Shown here one piece after another: positions 7,940-14,892 of a DNA stretch of 52,861 nt (the stretch's first letter is position 1; each line of letters begins with the position of its first letter). The notes beneath the pieces are model-generated. The model ran no database searches and was not told where the DNA came from. It saw nothing but the letters and a program-made list of their open reading frames with translations. Source of the DNA: Streptosporangium minutum (GTDB taxonomy: Bacteria; Actinomycetota; Actinomycetes; Streptosporangiales; Streptosporangiaceae); contig NZ_NGFP01000024.1 of the NCBI RefSeq assembly GCF_002149035.1, forward strand, positions 1-52,861. The letters run 5' to 3'. A program made the position numbers and the translations under genes.

Positions 7940-9313
7940 ATGAGCTCCGCCCTGATCGCACTCGCCGCCCCCGCCGAGGTCTCTCCCGGCCGGTTGATCC
8001 CCGCGGCGCTCGCCGGCATCGCGCTGATCGTCCTGCTGATCACCTATTTCAAGGTCCATCCCTTCCTGAGCCTGACCCTCGGCTCGCTGGCCGTCGGCGC
8101 CATCGCGGGCCTGCCGATGGCCGACACCATCACCAGCTTCACCACCGGGTTCGGCAGTACGGCGGCCGGCGTCGGCACGCTCATCGCGCTCGGTGCGATG
8201 TTCGGCAAGCTGCTCGCCGACTCCGGCGGGGCCGACGAGATCGTCGACACGATCGTCGGCCGGTCCAGTCCCCGCTCCCTGCCCTGGGCGATGGCCGCGG
8301 TGGGCGCGCTGATCGGCCTGCCGATGTTCTTCGAGATCGGCCTCGTCCTGCTGATGCCGGTCATCTTCCTGGTCGCCCGCCGCTCCGGGCTCTCCCTGGT
8401 GCGCGTGGGCATCCCCGCGCTGGCGGGCCTGTCGGTGATGCACGGCCTCGTGCCTCCCCACCCGGGGCCACTGGTCGCCATCGACGCCCTCAAGGCCGAT
8501 CTGGGCATCACGCTGGCCCTCGGCGTGCTCGTCGCCATTCCGACGGTGGCCATCGCCGGGCCGCTGTTCGCCAAGTACGCCGCCCGCTGGGTGGACGTCC
8601 CGCCGCCGGAGCTCTTCGAGGCCGAACCCGGAGCGGAGGACGCGCGGCGGCCGTCGTTCCCCGTCACCCTCGCCACCGTGCTGCTGCCGGTCGCGCTGAT
8701 GATGGGCAAGGCTCTTGCCGACATCTTCACCGCGGAGGGCACCGCCGTCCGTACCGTGCTCGACTTCCTCGGCACGCCGCTGGTGGCGCTGCTGCTCGCC
8801 GTCATCGTCGCGATGTTCACCCTCGGTGGCGGTGCGGCCATGGACAGGAAGGCGATCGCGAAGTCCCTGGAGCAGTCGCTGCCGCCGATCGCGGGCATCC
8901 TGCTAATCGTGGCCGCCGGCGGCGGTTTCAAGCAGACCCTGATCGACACCGGGATCGGCGGCCTCATCGCCGGCTGGGTGGAGAACAGCGGGCTCTCGGT
9001 ACTGCTGCTGGCCTGGCTGGTCGCGGTGCTCATCCGCCTCGCCACCGGCTCGGCCACCGTCGCGACCGTCACCGCCTCCGGGATCCTGGCCCCGCTGGTC
9101 GTCAACCTCGGCACCGGGGAGGTCTCGCTGCTCGTCCTGGCCATCGGCGCCGGTTCGCTGTTCTTCTCCCATGTCAACGACGCGGGCTTCTGGCTGGTCA
9201 AGGAGTACTTCGGGCTCACCGTGGGCCAGAACATCAAGACCTGGTCGGTGATGGAGACCGTCATCTCGGTGACCGGCCTGGTGCTGGTCCTGCTGCTGGA
9301 CCTGGTCGTCTAG
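7940..9313 (+). CDS. gntP: GntP-family gluconate:H+ symporter
   Basis: This 457-residue membrane protein has about 12-14 helices and matches gluconate permeases. The N-terminal part has KVHPFLSLTLGSLAVG. The centre has GLSVMHGLVPPHPGPLVAIDAL, and the end has LATGSATVATVTASGILAPL and SHVNDAGFWLVKEYFG, both diagnostic for GntP. It is the import partner of the gluconokinase encoded six bases upstream. The ATG has GGAGAG nine bases before it. Confidence 0.94.
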   Translation: MSSALIALAAPAEVSPGRLIPAALAGIALIVLLITYFKVHPFLSLTLGSLAVGAIAGLPMADTITSFTTGFGSTAAGVGTLIALGAMFGKLLADSGGADEIVDTIVGRSSPRSLPWAMAAVGALIGLPMFFEIGLVLLMPVIFLVARRSGLSLVRVGIPALAGLSVMHGLVPPHPGPLVAIDALKADLGITLALGVLVAIPTVAIAGPLFAKYAARWVDVPPPELFEAEPGAEDARRPSFPVTLATVLLPVALMMGKALADIFTAEGTAVRTVLDFLGTPLVALLLAVIVAMFTLGGGAAMDRKAIAKSLEQSLPPIAGILLIVAAGGGFKQTLIDTGIGGLIAGWVENSGLSVLLLAWLVAVLIRLATGSATVATVTASGILAPLVVNLGTGEVSLLVLAIGAGSLFFSHVNDAGFWLVKEYFGLTVGQNIKTWSVMETVISVTGLVLVLLLDLVV

Positions 9314-9314
9314 A

Positions 9315-9351
9315 CCGCTCCCGCAGGTCATGGCATGGCCCGCCGGAGCGG
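9315..9351. terminator. Hairpin between convergent gntP and arcA
   Basis: CCGCTCC (9315-9321) pairs with GGAGCGG (9345-9351). The 7-bp stem with a 23-nt loop occupies almost the whole 40-bp gap between convergent genes. It is a modest candidate terminator. Confidence 0.4.
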
Positions 9352-9353
9352 CC

Positions 9354-10613
9354 TCAGATGCCCTCACGCAGGATGGGGCAGGTCATGCAGTGGGTGCCGC
9401 CCCGGCCCTTGCCCAGTTCGAAGCCCTCGATCTCGATGACGTCGACGCCGTGCTGGCGCAGCTTGCGGTTGGTGAACTGGTTCTTGTGGTAGCCGACGAC
9501 GACGCCGGGTTCGAGGGCGAAGAAGTTGTTGCCGGAGTCCCACTGCTCGCGGGCCTGCTGGCTGTCGTCCCCGCCGGTGGGGATGATGTCGAGCCGGGAG
9601 ATGGCCAGCGCGTCCTCGACGGCGGCGACGAAGCTCCTCTCGGGGCGGACGTCCAGCGTCCGGTCCCTGTCGCCGGGACGCAGCGAGTGGGTGACGGCCG
9701 TCTCCAGGAAGGGCAGGTAGGCGGAGGCCTTGTCGACGTCGAGGAAGGTGAACACGGTGTCCAGGTGCATGTAGGAGCGGCGCTTGGGGACGTTGACGGC
9801 GATGACGCGCTCGGCCGCCCCGGCGGCGAAGGTCGCCAGGGCGATGTGCTCGATCATCTGCGGGGTGCTGCGCTCGCTGATGCCGATGACCACGGTCCCG
9901 TTGCCGATGGGCATCATGTCGCCGCCCTCCAGCGCGGCCTTGCCGAAGTCCTCCTCGTCGAAGTCGGCCTCGTCGCCGCTCGGCGGGTACCAGTAGGAGA
10001 AGTTCTCGCCGGTGAACATCGGGTGGTTGTGGTAGATCGTGCTCTGGTTCATGGTCTCCAGCAGGCGCGCGTGCCAGAACATCGGGTTGAGCGAGACGCC
10101 GCCGTACAGCCAGGCGGCGGGATCGCGCTGGTAGAGGGAGTTGGGCAGGGGCGGGAGCACGAACTGCTGCGGGTCGGCCGAGGCCGCGACCAGGGAGCGG
10201 GTGTCGAACCCGCGGACGTCGAACTCCTCCTTGGTCAGCCCGCCGATGAGGTGGGTGGCCAGGTCCTTGCCGCTCCAGGTGGACAGTTCCTCGCGGACGG
10301 CGTCCACCAGGGCGGGGCCGACGGTCAGATGGGTGACGGCCTGCTCGACGGCGTTCCGCTTGGCGTCGGGGGTCGCCTCCAGCGCCTGGGCCAGTAGTTC
10401 CTGGTGGTAGAACACCTCGACGCCGCGCTCGCGCATCAGGGTGACGAACCTGTCGTGCTCCTTCTGGGCGTGCTCGACCCACAGGATGTCGTCGAAGAGC
10501 AGCTTGTCGTTGTTGCTGGGGGTCAGCCGTTTCAGGCTCATGTCGGGCCGGTGGACGATGACCTTGCGGAGGACGCCGACCTCGGAGTGCACGCCGAAGG
10601 CTGCAGTGGTCAT
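9354..10613 (-). CDS. arcA: Arginine deiminase
   Basis: The 419-residue enzyme hydrolyses L-arginine to citrulline and ammonia. It shows the guanidine-modifying fold from GVHSEVGVLRKVIVHRPDMSLKRLTP through FDDILWVEHAQKEHD, the catalytic EGGDMMPIG and HLDTVFTFLD regions, and the nucleophile cysteine in GTHCMTCP at the C-terminus. ATG 10613 is chosen because it aligns with the family N-terminus and has GGAG nine bases upstream; the frame stays open further upstream. No arcB, arcC or arcD gene adjoins it, so it is not in a classical arginine fermentation operon. It may serve acid or energy stress. Confidence 0.95.
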   Translation of the reverse strand: MTTAAFGVHSEVGVLRKVIVHRPDMSLKRLTPSNNDKLLFDDILWVEHAQKEHDRFVTLMRERGVEVFYHQELLAQALEATPDAKRNAVEQAVTHLTVGPALVDAVREELSTWSGKDLATHLIGGLTKEEFDVRGFDTRSLVAASADPQQFVLPPLPNSLYQRDPAAWLYGGVSLNPMFWHARLLETMNQSTIYHNHPMFTGENFSYWYPPSGDEADFDEEDFGKAALEGGDMMPIGNGTVVIGISERSTPQMIEHIALATFAAGAAERVIAVNVPKRRSYMHLDTVFTFLDVDKASAYLPFLETAVTHSLRPGDRDRTLDVRPERSFVAAVEDALAISRLDIIPTGGDDSQQAREQWDSGNNFFALEPGVVVGYHKNQFTNRKLRQHGVDVIEIEGFELGKGRGGTHCMTCPILREGI

Positions 10614-10924
10614 GGTGATGTCTCCGTCCGTGTGCGGTGATGCGCCGCCCCGCCGAGGAGGGGTGACACCGATGACCGATTGGCCGCTGCTCCGTGGGCC
10701 CTGGCGGATGAACGTCAACGCACCGCCGGTGATCCTCTCTGCTGGCTGAAGACCATATCGGCGTTTTTCCCGCCATAAATATGCTTTTAACACTATTTCT
10801 CGCGTTGCATCCTCCAGGTTGAGGCAGAGCCCCGGAGACGCCTGCTGCCGTACGTCCGCGACGGCGGAAAGAGCGACGGAAAACATGACAAGAGATGTCC
10901 TGTTTTCTTGCCAGCATCGTCCCC
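10614..10924. promoter_or_regulatory. Divergent arcA / SDR intergenic region with a 12-bp-arm dyad
   Basis: This 311-bp region has no gene. An AT-rich block at 10755-10800 is the probable arcA promoter. At 10879-10907 a dyad has 12-nt arms (GAAAACATGACA and TGTCCTGTTTTC) separated by five bases with a single mismatch. It lies 17 bp before the SDR start and is a strong operator candidate for that gene. Confidence 0.5.
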
Positions 10925-11839
10925 ATGCACAACACGTTGAAGGGAAAGGTCGCCCTGGTCGCCGGGGCGACGAGAGGGACGGGCCGGGCGATCGCGGTCG
11001 CGCTGGGCGGCGCGGGAGCCACCGTCTACTGCACCGGCAGGAGCACCCGGGAACGGCGCTCGGAGATGAACCGGCCGGAGACCATCGAGGAGACGGCCGA
11101 GCTCGTGACGCGGGCCGGCGGGGAGGGCATCGCTCTCCAGGTGGACCACCTGGAGTCCGAGCAGGTCCGAGGACTGGTGGAGCGGATCGACCGCGAGCAG
11201 GGGAGACTCGACCTGCTCGTCAACGACATCTGGGGCGGAGAGACGCTGGCGGCGTGGGACACCCCGCTCTGGGAGCACCCGCTGGACGACGGCCTGCGCC
11301 TGCTCCGGCTGGCGATCGACACCCACGTCATCACCAGTCACCACGCGCTGCCCCTGCTGATCAGGAACCCCGGCGGCATGGTCGTCGAGGTGACCGACGG
11401 CACCGCGGAGTACAACGCCGTCAACTACCGGGTCTCCTTCTTCTACGACCTGGCCAAGGTCTCGGTGAACCGCCTGGCCTTCGCCCAGGCCCACGAGCTG
11501 CGCCCGCACGGGTGCGCCGCGGTCTCGCTGACCCCCGGCTGGCTGCGTTCGGAGGTGATGCTGGAGCACTTCGGCGTCACGGAGGAGAACTGGCGCGACG
11601 CCACCGAACGGGAGCCGCATTTCGTGATCTCGGAGTCGCCCGCCTACACCGGCCGCGCGGTCGTCGCGCTGGCGGCCGACGAGGACCGGGGCCGCTGGTC
11701 GGGACAGTCCCTCTCCAGCGGGCAGCTGGCCCAGGTCTACGGCTTCACCGACGCCGACGGCAGCAGGCCGGACGCCTGGCGCTACATCGTGGAGGTCCAG
11801 GACAGGGGCGGACCCGCCGACGCGACCGGATACCGCTGA
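10925..11839 (+). CDS. SDR family oxidoreductase
   Basis: The 304-residue protein is a short-chain dehydrogenase/reductase. The NAD(P)-binding motif GATRGTG is at residues ~15-21, the NDIWGG block replaces the usual NNAG, and the active-site Y-x3-K is in YDLAKVSVNRLAF. The Arg in CTGRST suggests NADP(H). The protein is longer than a classical SDR by a C-terminal extension with ADGSRPDAWRYI, typical of a widespread uncharacterised SDR subgroup. ATG 10925 matches the conserved LKGKVALVAG start. Substrate unknown; a dyad just upstream suggests inducible control. Confidence 0.85.
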   Translation: MHNTLKGKVALVAGATRGTGRAIAVALGGAGATVYCTGRSTRERRSEMNRPETIEETAELVTRAGGEGIALQVDHLESEQVRGLVERIDREQGRLDLLVNDIWGGETLAAWDTPLWEHPLDDGLRLLRLAIDTHVITSHHALPLLIRNPGGMVVEVTDGTAEYNAVNYRVSFFYDLAKVSVNRLAFAQAHELRPHGCAAVSLTPGWLRSEVMLEHFGVTEENWRDATEREPHFVISESPAYTGRAVVALAADEDRGRWSGQSLSSGQLAQVYGFTDADGSRPDAWRYIVEVQDRGGPADATGYR

Positions 11840-11857
11840 CGGCAGGGGCCGGGGGCC

Positions 11858-12811
11858 TCAAGGCCGGCCGTACAGGGCCCGCAGTCGCGCGGCGGCGTCG
11901 GCCAGGCGGGTGCGCAGCTCGGGCGGGTCGAGGACCTCGGCCTCCGGGCCGAACCGGAGGATCTGGGAGTAGGCGACCTCCAGCGACTCGACGGGCAGCG
12001 ACACCGTGATCCGGCCCTGGCCGTCGGGCTCCCCGGCCGACTCCAGCGCGTCGCCGAGGGCCGCGGGGTCGGCCACGTGCGGCAGCAGACGGTGGCCGGC
12101 GGGGCTGAGCCGTACGGTGACACGCGTGGTGAGCAGGGAGCGGGCGAACTCGGCGGCGCGCCCGCTCCAGAACGCCGCCAGGTCGAAGCCGCGGTCCCGT
12201 TCGAAGCGCCGGTCGGAATGGATCCCGACCTCGGTGAAACGGTCCACTCGGTAGATCGCGGACCGGGTCGCCAGATACCAGGCACCGGCCTTGAGCACGA
12301 GCCCGTACGGCTCCAGTGCCCGCTCCGCCCCCCGGTAGAGCGCGGTGACCGGATGGTCGCCCCACACGGCCCTGGCCAGCGGCGCCAGCGCCTCCGGGGG
12401 CGGTCTCTCGCTCGCGAACCAGCCGGGGGCGTCCAGGTGGAAGCGCTGAGCGGCCGTCGCGGGCGCGTCGCGCACGCCGGGTGACAGCGCGGCCGACGCC
12501 TTCAGCCGCGCCGTGGCCGCCACGCCGCTCAGGCCCATCTCCCGCAGCGCCTCCGGCACGCCGGACAGGAAGAGCGTCTCGGCCTCCGCGCGGTCCAGCC
12601 CCGTCAGGCGGGTGCGGTATCCCTCCAGCAGCCGGTAACCCCCGCTCCGGCCGCGGTCTGCGTAGACCGGCACCCCGGCCTCCGCCAGGGCCAGCACGTC
12701 CCGGTGGACGGTCCGCTCGGAGACCTCCAGCTCCCGGGAGAGCTCCGCGGCGGTCATGCCTCCCCGGGCCTGGAGCAACAGCACCAACGACATCAACCTG
12801 GCCGCACGCAC
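11858..12811 (-). CDS. YafY/PafC-type WYL-domain transcriptional regulator
   Basis: The 317-residue protein has an N-terminal helix-turn-helix (AARLMSLVLLLQARGGMTAAELSRELEVSERTVHRDV) followed by the linker PVYADRGRSGGYRLLEGYRT and a WYL-type ligand-sensing domain (YGLVLKAGAWYLATRSAIYRVDRFTEV, near residues 170-200). The YLATRS segment takes the place of the usual W-Y-L run. A C-terminal WCX-like part follows. Such proteins respond to nucleic-acid or small ligands; the targets here are unknown. It is convergent with the SDR gene. Confidence 0.85.
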   Translation of the reverse strand: MRAARLMSLVLLLQARGGMTAAELSRELEVSERTVHRDVLALAEAGVPVYADRGRSGGYRLLEGYRTRLTGLDRAEAETLFLSGVPEALREMGLSGVAATARLKASAALSPGVRDAPATAAQRFHLDAPGWFASERPPPEALAPLARAVWGDHPVTALYRGAERALEPYGLVLKAGAWYLATRSAIYRVDRFTEVGIHSDRRFERDRGFDLAAFWSGRAAEFARSLLTTRVTVRLSPAGHRLLPHVADPAALGDALESAGEPDGQGRITVSLPVESLEVAYSQILRFGPEAEVLDPPELRTRLADAAARLRALYGRP

Positions 12812-12899
12812 CCACCGACCCTAACCCGGCCGCTCGGCGGCCGACGAGCCGGCCGCGGAGGGGGCGGTCCGAGGACGGGCCGATGGGGACGGGACGGCC

Positions 12900-12995
12900 G
12901 GGCTACGGTCCGGACGGGCTACGGTCCGGACGGGCTATGGTCCGGACGGGCTATGGTCCGGACGGGGTACGGGCTGGCCGGGGTACGGCTCGGAT
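12900..12995 (+). repeat. 16-bp tandem minisatellite
   Basis: Four consecutive 16-bp units of gggctaYggtccggac occupy 12900-12963; the first two have C and the last two T at one position. Two more degraded units (ggggtacgg...) follow to about 12995. The block lies in the 212-bp gap between two minus-strand genes, 88 bp upstream of the WYL regulator start. There are no spacers, so it is not a CRISPR array. Confidence 0.85.
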
Positions 12996-13023
12996 GGGAA
13001 GCCGGGGTACGGGACGGGACGGG

Positions 13024-14613
13024 TCAGCCGCGGGCGAGGGGCAGTACGACCGCGGAGGGGTGAGCCGGGTCGTGGAAGATCTCGTGGTCGGCCGCGACCA
13101 TCGTGCGGCCGGTGCCCAGCGGCTCTCCCGTGCCGAGGTTGCGGGCGATGCGGGGATAGGCGCCGCCGGCCACGTGCAGGCGGATCCGGTGGCCGCGCCG
13201 GAAGCGGTGGCCGACCGGCCACAGGTCCACCTGGACGCGGCGGATCCCGTCGGCGCCGGCCGGGGGAGCGCCGGGCGACAGGCGGCGCACGCCCTCGCAC
13301 ACGTTGTAGGACGCGCCGTCCGGGTGCACGTCGCAGACCCGCACCACCACGTCGGCGTGCTCGGTGCTCGACCGGAGGTAAAGGTCGGCGGAGACCGGGC
13401 CGATCATTTCGGTGTCCTCGCACAGCTCGGGGCCGGTGTAGACGAGCACGTCGCGCCGGGCCTCCAGGCGCCGGTTGTCGCGCGGCTCGGAGTTGCCCAG
13501 CAGGACCGGTCCGCCCAGCACGGGTGTGGGGTGCGCGGGATCGTAGCGGTAACGGTCGGGGTCGCCCTCCCGAGGGTTGCCGGGCGAGAGCCCGAGGCCC
13601 GGCTGCAGGTGCCAGCGCTGCTCGCGCATGCCGGGCACCGGCCAGTCGGGATAGTCGCGCCACTCGCCCGCACCGGTGACGTACAGCCTGACCGGCTGCT
13701 CCCGCAGCCCCGACGGGTCACCCAGCAGATGCGCCCTGAACCAGGCCAGCGCGTCGGCGTTGGCCACCCGGCCGTGCCGGATGTCGGCGTGGTACCACGG
13801 GCCGATCGTCAGGTACGGCCGCCGCCCCGCCGCCCGCATCGTCGTGTAGTCCTTGACCTGCCACGGCAGGAACACGTCGTACCAGCCGCCGACCATGGTG
13901 ACCGCCGCCTCCACCTCGCCCACCGAGGCCGAGAAGTCGCGCCTGCCCCAGTAGGCGGCCGGGTCGGCGTGGTGGGCCAGCAGGTCCTGGAAGAACGGCA
14001 GCCCCCTGCCGGCCGACAGCACGTCCAGCTCCCCGAGCGGGCGTCCCGACAGCGCCGCGCGCCGGGTCCTGCGGGGGGCCAGCAGCGCGCCGGCCCCGCC
14101 GAACCGGGTGTCCATCGAGGCGGTCAGCGTGGTCCAGATCAGTGAGGACTCCAATGCGAACGCCCCGCCCACGTAGGCGGCGTCGCGGAACTGGGAGGCG
14201 GTCACCGAGGTGGCCATGGCCTTCAGATCGGGTCCGGCGAACGGGGCGATCGCCCACTGGGTGTAGCCCAGATAGGAGGGGCCGTGCATGGCCAGGCTCC
14301 CGCCGTACCAGGGCTGCCCGCGCAGCCAGGCCAGCGTGGCCAGCCCGTCCTCGTGCTCGTCGCCGAGCGGGTCGAGCAGGCCGCCGGAGCCGAACCCGCC
14401 CCGGCAGCTCTGCAGGACGACCTGGAACCCCTGCCGGGCGAAAGCCCGGCCGAAGGCCAGCCCGAACACGCCGCGCCTGCCGTACGGCGAGCGGACCAGG
14501 ACCGTGGGCGGACGCACGGCGCCGACCGGCACGTAGCGGTCGGCCAGAAGGGTGACCCCGTCGGTCATCGGCACCGGCAGGTCACGTTGGAGGAGAACGC
14601 GATACGGGGGCAT
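13024..14613 (-). CDS. CocE/NonD family hydrolase (X-Pro dipeptidyl-peptidase-like)
   Basis: The protein of about 529 residues contains an N-terminal alpha/beta hydrolase domain (RDLPVPMTDGVTLLADRYVP, SPYGRRGVF, then the nucleophile serine in GPSYLGYTQW near residue 113) and a C-terminal beta-sandwich from roughly residue 330 on (GPVSADLYLRSSTEHADVVVRVCDVHPDG). This is the S15/cocaine-esterase architecture. It probably hydrolyses esters or amides. The start is ATG 14613; an in-frame ATG at 14700 would add 29 residues that do not resemble the family. No signal peptide is evident. Confidence 0.85.
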   Translation of the reverse strand: MPPYRVLLQRDLPVPMTDGVTLLADRYVPVGAVRPPTVLVRSPYGRRGVFGLAFGRAFARQGFQVVLQSCRGGFGSGGLLDPLGDEHEDGLATLAWLRGQPWYGGSLAMHGPSYLGYTQWAIAPFAGPDLKAMATSVTASQFRDAAYVGGAFALESSLIWTTLTASMDTRFGGAGALLAPRRTRRAALSGRPLGELDVLSAGRGLPFFQDLLAHHADPAAYWGRRDFSASVGEVEAAVTMVGGWYDVFLPWQVKDYTTMRAAGRRPYLTIGPWYHADIRHGRVANADALAWFRAHLLGDPSGLREQPVRLYVTGAGEWRDYPDWPVPGMREQRWHLQPGLGLSPGNPREGDPDRYRYDPAHPTPVLGGPVLLGNSEPRDNRRLEARRDVLVYTGPELCEDTEMIGPVSADLYLRSSTEHADVVVRVCDVHPDGASYNVCEGVRRLSPGAPPAGADGIRRVQVDLWPVGHRFRRGHRIRLHVAGGAYPRIARNLGTGEPLGTGRTMVAADHEIFHDPAHPSAVVLPLARG

Positions 14614-14701
14614 CCACCACTCGTAACAGATCACCCCCCGGATGAGCCAGAGGCGGCCGACGTGAGACCGGTCATGCGACTCGCCGCCTCCCCCCGGCAC
14701 G

Positions 14702-14731
14702 TTGCATGATCACGGTTTTCGCCGGTACTCT
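14702..14731 (+). promoter_or_regulatory. Probable trp promoter
   Basis: TTGCAT (14702-14707), an 18-bp spacer and TACTCT (14726-14731) form a plausible vegetative promoter. The predicted start of transcription, about seven bases after the -10, falls at or one base before the leader-peptide ATG at 14739, so the leader mRNA could be leaderless. Confidence 0.55.
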
Positions 14732-14738
14732 GGGCGGC

Positions 14739-14780
14739 ATGCGACACCTCGACACCCTTCAGTGGTGGCGCCGCTTCTAG
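14739..14780 (+). CDS. trpL: trp operon leader peptide
   Basis: A 13-codon reading frame encodes MRHLDTLQWWRRF and ends in TAG. Two adjacent Trp codons in so short a peptide, 112 nt before an anthranilate synthase gene and followed by an attenuator hairpin, are diagnostic of a tryptophan leader peptide. Ribosome stalling at the UGG pair under Trp shortage would favour readthrough into trpEG. The frame is too short for routine gene callers. Confidence 0.9.
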   Translation: MRHLDTLQWWRRF

Positions 14781-14840
14781 GCGGCGCGGGTTTCGCATTT
14801 CGCGAGCAGACAGGGCGGCCGCCCGGAGAGGCGGCCTTTT
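14768..14840 (+). promoter_or_regulatory. trp transcription attenuator
   Basis: Region 1, GCGCCGC at the TGG codons (about 14769-14775), pairs with region 2, GCGGCGC (14781-14787). Region 3, GGCCGCC (14817-14823), pairs with region 4, GGCGGCC (14830-14836), followed by TTTT, which makes the terminator. GGCGGC of region 2 (14780-14785) can instead pair with GCCGCC of region 3 (14818-14823), the antiterminator. This is the classical 1:2, 2:3, 3:4 logic. Confidence 0.85.
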
Positions 14841-14892
14841 CCATGTCCGCCCCCTCTGGGCATCAGAGAGATCACAAAGGGGCGAGACTGTA

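Noticed and set aside
12900-12995. Possible CRISPR array
   Set aside because: Repeats are only 16 bp and directly adjacent without spacers; no cas genes are near.
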